A DNA stretch of 39,225 nucleotides from Mycobacterium sp. E1214 (GCF_001666755.1 NZ_LZJC01000122.1:1-39225), one strand, 5' to 3'; positions 15,976-25,423 are shown, counted from the first letter of the stretch. Program-made: numbers and translations. Notes: generated by a model from the sequence alone, not told the origin.

Positions 15976-16022
15976 CCGGCCCGCCCGGGAATGGTCGGCC
16001 GGTGCACGCGTTACACAACGGC

Positions 16023-16847
16023 GTGACGGAAAAAATTTGGTTTATCACCGGTACGTCCCGTGGCTTCGGGCGGGCGTGGGCCATCGCGGCGCTGGAGCGG
16101 GGCGACAAGGTCGCCGCCACCGCGCGCAACACGGCATCGCTGGACGACCTCGCGCAGAAATACGGCGACGCGCTGTTGCCGATCGAGCTCGACGTCACCG
16201 ACCGCGACGCGGACTTCGCCGCGGTGCGGCGGGCGCACGACCACTTCGGTCGCCTGGACATCGTGGTCAACAACGCGGGCTACGGCCACTTCGGCTTCAT
16301 CGAAGAGCTCTCCGAACGGGACGCCCGCGACCAGCTCGAGACCAATGTGTTCGGCGCGCTGTGGGTCACCCAGGCCGCGCTGCCGTACCTGCGCGAGCAG
16401 GGCAGCGGCCACATCATCCAGGTGTCGTCGATCGGCGGCATCAGCGCCTTCCCGTTGGTCGGCATCTACCACGCGTCCAAGTGGGCGCTGGAGGGCTTCT
16501 CCCAGGCGCTGGCGCAGGAGGTCAAGCCGTTCGGCGTGCACGTCACGCTGATCGAGCCGGGCGGCTTCGACACCGACTGGTCGGGCTCGTCGGCCCGGCA
16601 TTCCGACCGAATCCCCGCCTACGACGAGGTGCGGGCCGCGGTCGACGCCGAACGGGCCAAACGGTGGGCCAGCCCGGGCAACCCGGAGGCGTCGGCGGCC
16701 GCCCTGCTGAAGGTGGTCGACGCGGAGCAGCCGCCGCTGCGGGTCTTCTTCGGGTCCTCGCCGCTGCAAACCGCCAAGGCGGACTACGAAAGCCGGCTGC
16801 GGACGTGGGAAGAATGGCAGCCCGTCGCCGAATTGGCGCAGGGCTGA
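16023..16847 (+). CDS. Short-chain dehydrogenase/reductase
   Basis: This 274-residue classical SDR has the cofactor motif TGTSRGFG at residues 9-16, NNAG near 86-89 in VVNNAGYGHFG, a catalytic Ser in VSSIGG, and the YxxxK dyad in YHASK. The substrate is unknown; such SDRs oxidise or reduce alcohols and ketones with NAD(P). After the core, IEPGGFDTDWSGSSARHSDRI is typical of the subgroup annotated SDR family oxidoreductase in mycobacteria. The start is GTG 16023 (MTEKIWFITG), immediately before the first beta strand; I see no clear ribosome site or -10 box, so the start is less certain. It lies between menG and mgtA, where I recall no SDR in M. tuberculosis. It is convergent with the mannosyltransferase, seven bases apart. 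Confidence 0.88.
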   Translation: MTEKIWFITGTSRGFGRAWAIAALERGDKVAATARNTASLDDLAQKYGDALLPIELDVTDRDADFAAVRRAHDHFGRLDIVVNNAGYGHFGFIEELSERDARDQLETNVFGALWVTQAALPYLREQGSGHIIQVSSIGGISAFPLVGIYHASKWALEGFSQALAQEVKPFGVHVTLIEPGGFDTDWSGSSARHSDRIPAYDEVRAAVDAERAKRWASPGNPEASAAALLKVVDAEQPPLRVFFGSSPLQTAKADYESRLRTWEEWQPVAELAQG

Positions 16848-16854
16848 GCCGGCC

Positions 16855-18009
16855 TCACTCCGCCCGCGCCTGCCGCGGGGTGAGCGCCCGGCGGCGCGCG
16901 AGCGGCGACAGCACCGCCTCGTAGTGGCCGAGCAGCTGGTCGCAGATCACCGGCCAGCTGCGGCCCAGGACGCTGCGCCGCGCCGCCACGGCGTAGCGAG
17001 CGCGCTCCTCGATGAGGTGTTCGACCGCGTGCGGCAGCCGCTCCTCGAACTCGTCGACGCCCAACAGCAATCCGGTGCGGCACGGCGTGACGAGGTCACG
17101 TGGGCCGCCGGCGTCGGGGGCGATCACCGGCAGCCCCGACGCCAGCGCTTCTTGAACAACTTGGCAGAACGTCTCGTGCTCACCGGGATGCACGAAGACG
17201 TCCATGCTGGCGTATGCCGTGGCGAGCTCGTCGCCGTACAGCGCGCCCGTGAATACCGCTGTGGGCATTGCCGATTGCAGCTTCTTGCGGTCGACGCCGT
17301 CCCCGACGATGACCAGTTGCACCGCGTCGTTCGCGGCCAGCGGGGCGAGGCGCTCGACGTGCTTCTCCGGCGCGAGCCGCCCCACGAAGCCGACGATCGG
17401 CTTGCCGTGCGGTGACCAGCGCCGCCGCAGGGCGTCGTCGCGCAGCGACGGCGCGAACCGCAACACGTCGACGCCGCGCGCCCAGTGATGCACGCGCGGG
17501 AAGCGATGCTCGGCAAGGGATTCCATGGTCACGCTGGACGGGGCCAGGGTGCGGTCGGCCAGGCTGTGCAGGTGCCGGAACCAGGCCCACGCCGCCCGCG
17601 ACGTCATCGGGATGCCATAGCTCGCCGCGAAACCCGGGACGTCGGTCTGATACACCGCGACCGTCGGGACCCCGAGCCAGCGGGCCGCCTTCACCCCGCC
17701 ATAGCCGAGCAGCGCCGGTGACGCCAAATGCACGACGTGCGGGTCGAATCCGCGCAGCACACTGACCAGGCGGGGGGTCGGCACCCCGAGCGGCAGGCTG
17801 GTGACCTTGGGAAACATCCGCGACGGCACCCGGTGCACCCGGATACCGTCGTAGATCCGCTCGGCGCGGGGTTCCCCCCGCGGGTTGTCCGGGGCGATGA
17901 CGAGGGCTTCGTGCCCGGTCCGGCGCAGGTGCTCGAGCACCCGGATCACGGAGTTGCTGACACCATTGACATTCGGCAGGAACGATTCGGCGACGATGGC
18001 AACGCGCAC
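16855..18009 (-). CDS. mgtA: GDP-mannose-dependent alpha-mannosyltransferase (GT4)
   Basis: This 384-residue GT-B fold enzyme starts [21 protein letters not shown]. The catalytic-domain motif RLAPEKHVE is at 211-219 and the EX7E motif spans Glu279 to Glu287 (ETFCQVVQE) in [10 protein letters not shown], followed by [15 protein letters not shown]. It matches Rv0557 (MgtA, once called PimB), which transfers mannose to a glucuronic-acid diacylglycerol acceptor and is linked to lipomannan-like glycolipids. It is cytosolic or membrane-associated. The start is GTG 18009, the first codon before the beta strand. It lies 80 bases after the DUF3592-type gene on the same strand and could be the last gene of the menD operon. 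Confidence 0.92.
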   Translation of the reverse strand: MRVAIVAESFLPNVNGVSNSVIRVLEHLRRTGHEALVIAPDNPRGEPRAERIYDGIRVHRVPSRMFPKVTSLPLGVPTPRLVSVLRGFDPHVVHLASPALLGYGGVKAARWLGVPTVAVYQTDVPGFAASYGIPMTSRAAWAWFRHLHSLADRTLAPSSVTMESLAEHRFPRVHHWARGVDVLRFAPSLRDDALRRRWSPHGKPIVGFVGRLAPEKHVERLAPLAANDAVQLVIVGDGVDRKKLQSAMPTAVFTGALYGDELATAYASMDVFVHPGEHETFCQVVQEALASGLPVIAPDAGGPRDLVTPCRTGLLLGVDEFEERLPHAVEHLIEERARYAVAARRSVLGRSWPVICDQLLGHYEAVLSPLARRRALTPRQARAE

Positions 18010-18089
18010 ACCCTCAAGGTGTCAGCGTCGGCTGTCGCGGAGGTTGCCTGCGGGCATACGACACGCGAAATTTGCTGGTCGGACCCTTT

Positions 18090-18626
18090 TCACAGCGATT
18101 CGAGGGCCGGTTCACCCGCCCGGGCCGCCGGTTGGGGCCGCCGATCGAGCCACTTGTCCAGCGCCGCCAGCACAATCAGCAGCACCGTCGCGACCAGCCA
18201 GCCCACCACCGCGATGGAACCGGCGGGGATGATCGACAGCCCGGCGTTGCGATGCTGCACGCGAACGAGATTGGGGTCGTTCCTGTTGTATTCGACGTAG
18301 ATCCGCATGCCGGTGGCCAGGTGCGACGGGTACAGGACGCCGAGTTCCGGGCGGTACGTGACGCGCTCGGGCGTGACGAACTCGATCGTGGAGCGGCGCG
18401 GTCCCGCGCTGAGCACCTCGGCCTGCGCGACGCCCATGTTGTGCTCGATGGCGAGGTCGTCGCGCCAGGCGCCGGCCACCAGCAGCACCGACTGCAGGGT
18501 GACCAGGCCGGTGACGATCAGGACCGCGATTCTGCCCCAGCGCAACGCGATTCGGGCCCGGGTGCTGGGCGGCTCGTCGCTGCGGCCGTGAATCAGTATG
18601 CGGTACAGCGTCTTCAGCCGCTTCAC
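18090..18626 (-). CDS. Two-helix membrane protein, DUF3592-like
   Basis: This 178-residue protein has a basic N-terminus ([14 protein letters not shown]), one membrane helix at about residues 33-53, an external domain of about 80 residues, and a second helix at about 136-158 followed by a short charged tail. The external part ([26 protein letters not shown] and [18 protein letters not shown]) resembles DUF3592 proteins, with beta strands and a YNRNDP turn. The start is GTG 18626, which overlaps the menD stop in GTGA, so translation is coupled. It appears to correspond to Rv0556. Its persistent linkage to menD is suggestive but its function is unknown. Residues upstream in the same frame are Arg-rich shadow sequence of menD. 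Confidence 0.88.
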   Translation of the reverse strand: MKRLKTLYRILIHGRSDEPPSTRARIALRWGRIAVLIVTGLVTLQSVLLVAGAWRDDLAIEHNMGVAQAEVLSAGPRRSTIEFVTPERVTYRPELGVLYPSHLATGMRIYVEYNRNDPNLVRVQHRNAGLSIIPAGSIAVVGWLVATVLLIVLAALDKWLDRRPQPAARAGEPALESL

Positions 18627-20278
18627 AGCGCGGCCCTGATGGCGGCGTGCAGGGCGCGCAGCGACGACCGGTCCGCCTTGACCTCCAGCACCCGCATGCC
18701 GGGCGCCGGCTCGTCGAGGGCCGCGTCGAGCTCGTCGACCTCGATCTGGCGGCTCTCGACGTGGTAGGCGCGGCACAGCGCGCCGACGTCGACGTCGTGC
18801 GGGGTACCGAAGATCCGCGACGACACGTCGGCGAACCGCGGGTCGCCCTGCTCGAGGGTTTCGAAGATGCCGCCGCCGTTGTCGTTGGAGACGACGATCG
18901 TGAGCCGGCGCGGGGTGGGCTCGGTGGGGCCGATGAGCAGCCCGGAGCTGTCGTGCACGAAGGTCAGGTCCCCGATCAGCGTGACGGTGCGGGCGGGGGT
19001 GTCCGGGCCGCCGCTGCGTTCGTGGGCCAGCGCCGCGCCGATCGCGGTGGAGACGGTGCCATCGATGCCGGCGACGCCGCGGTTGGAGCGGACCCGGATG
19101 TGGCGGGTGTCCAACCCGACCAGGGCGGCGTCGCGCACCGGGTTGGAGGCACCCAGCACCAGCTGGTCGCCGGGCCGCAAGGCGTCGGCCACGGCCGCCG
19201 CGACGTGCAGGCCGGTGGTCAGCGGGTGGCTACGCAGCTGGCCGCGGACGGCGTCGACGGCCTGCCGGTGCACCTCGGCGCAGCGCCGCAGCCACGCCGG
19301 GTCGGGCGCGCCGGTGGTGACCGCCCGCGTCCCGGTGGCCTGCGAATTCCCCGACACGTCGGGCCAGCGCGGCCCGGTGGTCAGCGCGAACACCGGCACC
19401 CGCGGATCGGCGAGCAGCGCCGACACCGGCCGGTGCAAGGTGGGGCGGCCGAGCATGATCACCTGCTGGGGCCGCAGCAGCGGCAGCGCCAGCGGGTGCA
19501 GCGGGTTAGGCACGGCCCGGCCGGAAAATGACGTGGGCTCCGCGACGGTCGGCAGCCCGGCCAGGTTCTCCTGCAGCCCGGCGCCGTGCCCGGCGATGAC
19601 GACCGTGTCGGGCGTCAGGTCGATGTCCAGCGGCTGATCGAAACTCACCGGCGGGGTGTAGGTCCAGGGCCGGCCGCCAGGCCGCCCCTGCGGGACCCCC
19701 GACTGCGGGCCGCGGTCGGGCACCAGCGGTTCGCGCAGCGGGATGTCGAAGTGCACCGGGCCCGCATTGGCGGTGCGGGCGCCCGTCGCGGCCACCAACA
19801 CCCGGCAGGTGGCCGACCGCCAGGTAGCGTTCAGCGAGTCCAGCCGCTCGGGCGCGTCTTCGGCCAGGCCCAAGCTGATCGTCGCCCGCACCTGGGTGCC
19901 GAAGTAGCCGAGCTGCTCCATCGTCTGGTTGGCGCCGGTGCCGAGCATCTCGTAGGGCCGGTTGGCCGAGAGCACGATCAGCGGGACGCGGGCGTAGTTC
20001 GCCTCCACCACGGCGGGCCCGAGGTTGGCCACGGCCGTGCCCGACGTCATGGCGACGCAGACCGGCGCGCCGGCGGCGATCGCCAGCCCGATGGCCAAAA
20101 AGCCGGCGGTGCGCTCGTCGATGCGCACGTGCAGCCGGAGCCGGCCGGCGCGGTCGGCGTCCTGCAGCGCGAAGGCCAGCGGGGCGTTGCGCGACCCCGG
20201 GCACAGCACGACGTCGCGGACGCCGCCGCGGATCAGCTCGTCAACGACCACGCGGGCCTGGGTCGTCGAGGGGTTCAC
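18623..20278 (-). CDS. menD: MenD, SEPHCHC synthase
   Basis: This 551-residue thiamine-diphosphate enzyme condenses isochorismate with 2-oxoglutarate to SEPHCHC, the first committed step of menaquinone synthesis. The N-terminal [15 protein letters not shown] and [15 protein letters not shown] contain the catalytic Glu of the ThDP site. NANRPYE-like [24 protein letters not shown] and the C-terminal metal/ThDP motif [11 protein letters not shown] with [10 protein letters not shown] are diagnostic. Length is normal. The start is GTG 20278. The stop overlaps the next gene's GTG. It lies 33 bases after the bpoC-like gene on the same strand, and I see no good promoter in that gap, so it is probably in one operon with menC and bpoC. 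It corresponds to Rv0555. Confidence 0.97.
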   Translation of the reverse strand: MNPSTTQARVVVDELIRGGVRDVVLCPGSRNAPLAFALQDADRAGRLRLHVRIDERTAGFLAIGLAIAAGAPVCVAMTSGTAVANLGPAVVEANYARVPLIVLSANRPYEMLGTGANQTMEQLGYFGTQVRATISLGLAEDAPERLDSLNATWRSATCRVLVAATGARTANAGPVHFDIPLREPLVPDRGPQSGVPQGRPGGRPWTYTPPVSFDQPLDIDLTPDTVVIAGHGAGLQENLAGLPTVAEPTSFSGRAVPNPLHPLALPLLRPQQVIMLGRPTLHRPVSALLADPRVPVFALTTGPRWPDVSGNSQATGTRAVTTGAPDPAWLRRCAEVHRQAVDAVRGQLRSHPLTTGLHVAAAVADALRPGDQLVLGASNPVRDAALVGLDTRHIRVRSNRGVAGIDGTVSTAIGAALAHERSGGPDTPARTVTLIGDLTFVHDSSGLLIGPTEPTPRRLTIVVSNDNGGGIFETLEQGDPRFADVSSRIFGTPHDVDVGALCRAYHVESRQIEVDELDAALDEPAPGMRVLEVKADRSSLRALHAAIRAAL

Positions 20279-20311
20279 TACTACAGGGTGTCACAACCCG
20301 GCGACGTGGCC

Positions 20312-21100
20312 TCAGCCCTTGTGATCGGCGAAGAACTTCAGCATCGCGGCGTTGACGGCGTCCGGCCGCTCGAAGAACCCCAGGTGGCCGGTGTCGGGGA
20401 TCTGCACGTACCGGCCGTTGGGCAGCGCGTCGGCGACCTCCCGGCCCAGCTGCGGCGGCGTCAGCACGTCGTCGGAGAAGCCGATCACGAGCACCGGCGT
20501 CGTGATGGCGCGGTAGGCCGACAACCGGCTGGTGTGCGGCGCGACGTCCAGCTGGGCCCGCAGCCCCGGCGTGGGCTTGACCGGCCAGGTGGAGAACATC
20601 GCGATCCAGTCGGCCACCGCCACGTCGTCGTTGAGCGTCTTGCGGGAGAAGTTCTCCAGCAGCCGGATCTTGGCCTCGTACGCCGCGGGCAGCTGCACGC
20701 CGGCATCGGCCAGCTCGGCCTCGGCGTCGCGGAAGAACTGCCGCGCCCGGTCCATCCGGCCGCGGGTGCCCATCAGCACCGCGGAACTGACCAGGTCGGG
20801 CCGCGCCAGCAGCAGCTCCTGGGTGATGAACGCCCCCATCGACATCCCGACGACGCGGGCCGGGGCGGCGTTGAGCCCCTCGATGAGCGCCACGGTGTCG
20901 GCGACCATGGTCTGCGTCGAGAAGCCCTGCGCGCTCTCGGTGGCGCCGATGCCCCGGTTGTCGAAGGTGATGACGCGGTAGCCGGCCGCCAGGAACGCCG
21001 GCACTTGGTACGGGTGCCAGGTCCGTCCGGCGCCGCCGTGGCCGGCGATGAACACCACCGGCTCCCCCGAACCGCGGTCGTCGTAAGCCAGGTTGATCAC
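20312..21100 (-). CDS. bpoC: Alpha/beta hydrolase, BpoC-like (MenH candidate)
   Basis: This 262-residue alpha/beta hydrolase closely matches Rv0554 (BpoC, annotated as a peroxidase) in sequence and length. The oxyanion segment is FIAGHGGAGRTWHP, the nucleophile elbow GMSMGA gives Ser87, the acid is in GFSDDV (about 210-211), and the catalytic His is near 239 in DTGHLGFFERP. The serine triad is complete, so a hydrolase or lyase role is more likely than true haloperoxidase chemistry. It lies between menC and menD, exactly where MenH (SHCHC synthase) is needed, and its GTG start overlaps the menC stop (GTGA). MenH function is an inference from context. Confidence 0.9.
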   Translation of the reverse strand: MINLAYDDRGSGEPVVFIAGHGGAGRTWHPYQVPAFLAAGYRVITFDNRGIGATESAQGFSTQTMVADTVALIEGLNAAPARVVGMSMGAFITQELLLARPDLVSSAVLMGTRGRMDRARQFFRDAEAELADAGVQLPAAYEAKIRLLENFSRKTLNDDVAVADWIAMFSTWPVKPTPGLRAQLDVAPHTSRLSAYRAITTPVLVIGFSDDVLTPPQLGREVADALPNGRYVQIPDTGHLGFFERPDAVNAAMLKFFADHKG

Positions 21101-22059
21101 CCGGACGACGTTAGCAACCGGTAGCAGGCCTCGACCCGGTCGAGCCACCACTGCCGGGGGCGCGCCGGGGCCCGCAGGGCGCTCAGCCGCGCCGGGTCGG
21201 GCGTGACCGGCCCGACCGTCAGGAAGCCGTCTTCGGGCGGCGCGACGTCCGCCACGTCCTGGACGAACAGCCCGCCGGTACCCAGGCCGCAGGCGTGGTG
21301 CAGCGCCGGCAGGGCCGCCGCCGCGCTGAGCCCCGCGGCGATGCCGACCGCCGAATCCAGCGCGCTCGAGATCACGACCGGGACGTCGATCTGCGCGGTG
21401 ATGTCGAGCAGGGCCGACACCCCGCCCAGCGGCGCGACTTTGAGCACCGCGATGTCGGCGGCGCCGGCGCGGACGACGGCCAGGGGGTCGGCGGCCTTGC
21501 GGATGCTCTCGTCGGCGGCGATCGGCACGTCGACGCGGCGTCGAACCTGCGCCAGCTCCTCGACGGTCGCGCAGGGCTGCTCGAGGTATTCCAGCGGGCC
21601 GAGCGCTTGGGCGGCCGCGACGGCCTCGTCGACGGTCCAGCCGCCGTTGGCGTCCACCCGCACCGTCGGGACCCGGTCGCGCACGGCGTCGACGCGGGCC
21701 ACGTCGTCGGCCAGGGTCTGGCCAGGCTCGGCGACCTTCACCTTGGCCGTGCCCGCCCCGGGAAACCGCGCCAGCACCTCGGGTACCCCGGCGGCGGGCA
21801 CGGCCGGCACGGTGGCGTTGATCGGGATGCGGTCGCGGCGCGGGGGCGGCGGCGGGCGATAGGCGGCCTCGATGCCGGCGGCCAGCCAGTGCGCGGCCTC
21901 GGCCGGCGGATACTCGACGAACGCCCCGAACTCGCCCCACCCGGCCGGGCCGTCGATCAGCGCGACCTCGCGGGTGGTGATGCCGCGGAACCGCACCCGC
22001 ATCGGCAACGCCACCACGTGCAGGCGCTCCAGGAGGTCGTCCAGCGGGGGCGGGGTCAC
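21097..22059 (-). CDS. menC: MenC, o-succinylbenzoate synthase
   Basis: This 320-residue enolase-superfamily enzyme dehydrates SHCHC to o-succinylbenzoate. Metal and acid/base residues are visible: KVK at 106-108, Asp136 in DANGG, Glu160 in EYLEQP, Asp183 in AADES and Lys207 in LKVAPLGG, the standard set. The N-terminal capping domain begins with VALPMRVRFRGITTRE. The start is GTG 22059, overlapping the stop of the upstream amidohydrolase in GTGA, and the stop overlaps the bpoC start in the same way, so the three are translationally coupled. Upstream in-frame residues are the shadow of the amidohydrolase. It corresponds to Rv0553. Confidence 0.96.
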   Translation of the reverse strand: MTPPPLDDLLERLHVVALPMRVRFRGITTREVALIDGPAGWGEFGAFVEYPPAEAAHWLAAGIEAAYRPPPPPRRDRIPINATVPAVPAAGVPEVLARFPGAGTAKVKVAEPGQTLADDVARVDAVRDRVPTVRVDANGGWTVDEAVAAAQALGPLEYLEQPCATVEELAQVRRRVDVPIAADESIRKAADPLAVVRAGAADIAVLKVAPLGGVSALLDITAQIDVPVVISSALDSAVGIAAGLSAAAALPALHHACGLGTGGLFVQDVADVAPPEDGFLTVGPVTPDPARLSALRAPARPRQWWLDRVEACYRLLTSSG

Positions 22060-23660
22060 CGGCCGTAGACCCGGCGTCCCGCCAGGTACGTCGCCCGCAC
22101 GTCGAGGTCGGCGATCTGCTCGGGCGGCACTGCGCGCGGGTCCGCCGATAGCACCACCAGGTCGGCGTACTTGCCGACCTCCAGCGAGCCGACGATGTCG
22201 TCGGAGAACAGCTGCCACGCGGCGTCGATGGTTTGCGCGCGGATCGCCTGCTCCACCGTCAACCGCTCCTCCGGCGCCAGCACCCGACCGCTGGGCGCGG
22301 TGCGGGTGACGGCCACGCTGATGTTGCGCAGCGGCTCCTCGGGGGTGACCGGCGGGTCGTTGTGCAGCGAGATGCGCATCCCCGTCGCCACCGCCGAACC
22401 CGCGGGCATCCACCGGCTGCCCCGCTCGGGACCGAACAGGCCGTCGACGATGATGTCGCCCCAGTAGTGGATCTGGTCGACGAAGATGCTGCAGGTGACG
22501 CCGAGGTCGTGGGCCCGTCGCAGCTGCTCGGGCCGGATCGCGCCGACGTGCTCGAGGCGCAACCGGTGATCCTCGCGCGGATGGCGGCGCAGCACCTCCT
22601 CGTAGACGTCGAGGATGGTGTCCACCCCGGCGTCGCCCTGCACGTGGCAGGCCATCGGCCAGCCCAGCGGGAAGTACGCGCCGACGATCTCGCGCAGCTG
22701 CTCTTTCGTGTAATTGGCGCAGCCGCAGGAGCCGGGCACCACGCCGATGATCCGGGTGGCCTCGGTGTCCAGGTACGGGAAGGACAGGTCGATGTTGCCG
22801 ATCCAGGGCGACCCGTCGACCCAGATCTTGATGCCGACCTGGCGCACGACGTCGTCGCCCTGGCCGGGCGTGGCGTCGGTGGCCATCTGGGGGTTGGAGA
22901 TCTCGTAGGTGCGCAACCGGACCGTGAGGCGCTCGCGCAGCTGCTCGACCAGGGGCCGGAAGCCCGGGTCGAAGGCCATCTCCGAGCAGGTGGTCAGGCC
23001 GGCCCGGTTGAGGCGGGCGCACTCGGCGAGCAGCATCCGCGGGTAGTCGGCGAAGTCGATGGCGCCGCCCAGCAGCGGGAACACGGCGCCGGTCTCCTCG
23101 GCGGTGCCGTCGAGTTCGCCGTCGGCGCCGCGGCCGTACTTGGCGCCCTTGGGGTCGGGGGTGTCGCGGGTCAGGCCGTGCGCCCGGGCGGCGGTGGAGT
23201 TGAAGAACGCCTTATGCCCGGAGTTGTGCAGGATCACCAGCGGGCTGTCGGGCGCGACGCCGTCGAGCCAGCTCAGCGTGGGTTCGGGCAGACCGTTCTG
23301 CAGCAGCGGATCCCACCCGCTCAGGTAGGCGCCGTCGGCGCCGCGCCGGGCGACCTCGGCGTGGACCGCGTCGAGGACGTCGGCGGCCGCGCGCAGGGTG
23401 ACCGGGCGGATGTCGACGAACCGGTCCGACAGCGCGACCGCCTCCATCAGCGGGTGCCCGTGCGCCTCGACGAATCCCGGCATGACGCAACCGTCACCGA
23501 TGTCGACGGTCTGGGTGTCGGGGCCGACGAAGTCGGCGACGTCGGCGCGGGTCCCGACGGCGACGATGCGGCCGTCGGCGACCGCCAGCGCCTCGGCGGT
23601 GGGCCGCACCTCGTCGACGGTCAGGACGGTTCCGGTGACGACGAGATCTGCCTGGGCCAT
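22056..23660 (-). CDS. Amidohydrolase, YtcJ-like
   Basis: This 534-residue metal-dependent hydrolase of the amidohydrolase superfamily belongs to the YtcJ/imidazolonepropionase-like branch. After an N-terminal beta domain (ADLVVTGTVLTVDE, DGRIVAVG), the metal motif PGFVEAHGHP places His67 and His69. Further typical segments are HNSGHKAFFNS, HVQGDAGVDTILDVYE and LRLEHVGAI, with SLHNDPPVTP before the C-terminal strand VGSLEVGKYADLVVLSADP. The substrate is unknown. It starts the menC-bpoC-menD operon and matches Rv0552. The start is ATG 23660, with a TACGAT box eight bases upstream and no ribosome site, so it is probably leaderless. It is divergent from fadD8, 77 bases apart. Confidence 0.92.
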   Translation of the reverse strand: MAQADLVVTGTVLTVDEVRPTAEALAVADGRIVAVGTRADVADFVGPDTQTVDIGDGCVMPGFVEAHGHPLMEAVALSDRFVDIRPVTLRAAADVLDAVHAEVARRGADGAYLSGWDPLLQNGLPEPTLSWLDGVAPDSPLVILHNSGHKAFFNSTAARAHGLTRDTPDPKGAKYGRGADGELDGTAEETGAVFPLLGGAIDFADYPRMLLAECARLNRAGLTTCSEMAFDPGFRPLVEQLRERLTVRLRTYEISNPQMATDATPGQGDDVVRQVGIKIWVDGSPWIGNIDLSFPYLDTEATRIIGVVPGSCGCANYTKEQLREIVGAYFPLGWPMACHVQGDAGVDTILDVYEEVLRRHPREDHRLRLEHVGAIRPEQLRRAHDLGVTCSIFVDQIHYWGDIIVDGLFGPERGSRWMPAGSAVATGMRISLHNDPPVTPEEPLRNISVAVTRTAPSGRVLAPEERLTVEQAIRAQTIDAAWQLFSDDIVGSLEVGKYADLVVLSADPRAVPPEQIADLDVRATYLAGRRVYGR

Positions 23661-23668
23661 GGGGAGGG

Positions 23669-23674
23669 ATCGTA
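23669..23674 (-). promoter_or_regulatory. -10 box for amidohydrolase-menC-bpoC operon
   Basis: TACGAT on the minus strand is followed by eight bases and ATG 23660. It is the only clear promoter element before the GTGA-coupled run, so it probably drives amidohydrolase, menC, bpoC and perhaps menD. Confidence 0.55.
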
Positions 23675-23725
23675 CTGATCGATGGTGTCCGCAAGGGGGT
23701 AGCTGACTGAAATTGCAACACGTTC

Positions 23726-23731
23726 TAGTCT
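23726..23731 (+). promoter_or_regulatory. -10 box for leaderless fadD8
   Basis: TAGTCT is followed by six bases and ATG 23738, with no ribosome site. It lies back to back with the amidohydrolase promoter in a 77-base divergent region. Confidence 0.5.
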
Positions 23732-23737
23732 TGGCGC

Positions 23738-25339
23738 ATGAGTGACGATCTCCTGCGCCATCCCATTCATTCCGGACACCTGACCGTCGGTGCGCTCAAG
23801 CGCAACAAAGACAAGCCGGTGCTGCATCTCGGCGACACCACGTTGACCGGTGGGCAGCTCGCCGAGCGCATCAGCCAGTACATCCAGGCGTTCGAGGCGC
23901 TCGGTGCGGGCACCGGCGCGACCGTCGGGCTGCTGTCGCTGAACCGGCCCGAGGTGCTGATGATCATCGGCGCGGGCCAGACCCAGGGTTATCGCCGCGT
24001 GGCGCTGCACCCGCTGGGCTCGCTGGACGACCACGCGTACGTGCTGGGCGACGCGGGCGTGACGTCGCTGATCATCGACCCGAACCCGATGTTCGTCGAG
24101 CGGGCGCAGGGCCTACTGGAGAAGGTGCCCGGCCTCAAGCAGGTCCTGACGATCGGCCCGGTCCCCGAGGCGCTCGGCGATTCGGCGGTGGACCTGGTGG
24201 CCGAGGCGGCCAAGTATCCGCCGAAGCCGTTGGTGGCGGCCGATCTTCCGCCCGACCACATCGGCGGGATGGCCTACACCGGCGGCACCACCGGCAAGCC
24301 CAAGGGCGTGCTGGGCACCGCGCAGTCGATCACGACGATGACGACGATCCAGCTCGCCGAATGGGAGTGGCCGGAGAACCCGCGCTTTTTGATGTGCACG
24401 CCGCTGTCGCACGCCGGGGCGGCGTTCTTCGTGCCGACCATCATCAAGGGCGGCGAGCTGGTGGTGCTCACCAAGTTCGACCCCGCCGAGGTGCTGCGGG
24501 TGATCGAGGAACAAAAGATCACCGCGACCATGCTGGTGCCGTCGATGATCTACGCGCTGATGGACCACCCTGATTCGCACACCCGCGACCTGTCGTCGCT
24601 GGAAACGGTCTACTACGGCGCCTCGGCGATGAACCCCGTGCGGCTGGCCGAGGCCATCCGGCGCTTCGGGCCGATCTTCGCCCAGTACTACGGGCAGTCC
24701 GAGGCGCCGATGGTCATCTCGTATCTGGCCAAGAAGGACCACGACGAGAAGCGGCTCACCTCCTGCGGGCGGCCGACGCTGTTCGCCCGCACGGCGCTGC
24801 TGGACGCCGACGGCAACCCGGTGCCCCAAGGCGAGGTCGGCGAGATCTGCGTGTCCGGGCCGCTGCTTTCCGGCGGGTACTGGAACCTGCCGGAGGAGAC
24901 GGCCAAGACGTTCAAAGACGGCTGGCTGCACACCGGCGACATGGCCCGCGAGGACGAGGATGGCTTCTGGTTCATCGTCGACCGGGTCAAGGACATGATC
25001 GTCACCGGCGGGTTCAACGTGTTCCCGCGCGAGGTCGAGGACGTCGTCGCCGAGCACCCGGCCGTCGCGCAGGTCTGCGTCATCGGCACGCCGGACGAGA
25101 AGTGGGGCGAGGCCGTCACCGCGGTGATCGTGCTGCGGCCCGACCATCCCACCGACGAGGACGCGGTGGCGCGGGTCACCGCCGAGATCCAGGCCGCGGT
25201 CAAGGAGCGCAAGGGTTCGGTGCAATCGCCCAAGCAGGTGATCGTCGTCGACTCGGTGCCGGTGACCGCGCTGGGCAAGCCCGACAAGAAGGCCGTGCGA
25301 GCGCGGTTCTGGGAGGGCGCGGGCCGCGCCGTCGGCTGA
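23738..25339 (+). CDS. fadD8: Fatty-acid acyl-CoA synthetase, FadD8-like
   Basis: This 533-residue ANL-superfamily adenylating enzyme is expected to activate a carboxylic acid to its acyl-CoA through an acyl-AMP. The phosphate-binding loop is YTGGTTGKPKGV near residues 180-191. QYYGQSEAP is the A5-type motif, DGWLHTGDMA the A7 motif, VKDMIVTGGFNVFPREVE the hinge, and the catalytic lysine is about Lys514 in TALGKPDKKAVR. All are intact. It corresponds to Rv0551c, which I recall as slightly longer at the N-terminus. The start is ATG 23738, six bases after a TAGTCT box. The true acyl substrate is unknown; linkage to the men genes may be incidental. Confidence 0.92.
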   Translation: MSDDLLRHPIHSGHLTVGALKRNKDKPVLHLGDTTLTGGQLAERISQYIQAFEALGAGTGATVGLLSLNRPEVLMIIGAGQTQGYRRVALHPLGSLDDHAYVLGDAGVTSLIIDPNPMFVERAQGLLEKVPGLKQVLTIGPVPEALGDSAVDLVAEAAKYPPKPLVAADLPPDHIGGMAYTGGTTGKPKGVLGTAQSITTMTTIQLAEWEWPENPRFLMCTPLSHAGAAFFVPTIIKGGELVVLTKFDPAEVLRVIEEQKITATMLVPSMIYALMDHPDSHTRDLSSLETVYYGASAMNPVRLAEAIRRFGPIFAQYYGQSEAPMVISYLAKKDHDEKRLTSCGRPTLFARTALLDADGNPVPQGEVGEICVSGPLLSGGYWNLPEETAKTFKDGWLHTGDMAREDEDGFWFIVDRVKDMIVTGGFNVFPREVEDVVAEHPAVAQVCVIGTPDEKWGEAVTAVIVLRPDHPTDEDAVARVTAEIQAAVKERKGSVQSPKQVIVVDSVPVTALGKPDKKAVRARFWEGAGRAVG

Positions 25340-25367
25340 ATCTGTGTCGCCGAGTGTGCGGCCGGGT

Positions 25368-25423
25368 CGAGCGTGAAGTTAGCTTCACGTTCGAGGTCGA
25401 GCGTGAAACCAGCTTCACGTTCG
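25368..25423. repeat. Tandem 30-bp hairpin repeat, likely bidirectional terminator
   Basis: Two copies with 30-base period: CGAGCGTGAAG-TTAG-CTTCACGTTCG (25368-25393) and CGAGCGTGAA-ACCAGC-TTCACGTTCG (25398-25423). Each forms a 10-11-bp stem with one G-T wobble. They occupy the junction between convergent fadD8 and the TetR gene, and the second copy overlaps the last codons of the TetR gene. Similar intergenic elements recur in mycobacterial genomes, from memory. Confidence 0.7.

Noticed and set aside
19586..21124. 512-codon plus-strand open frame opposite menD and bpoC
   Set aside because: No domain pattern; antisense of two enzyme genes with intact motifs.
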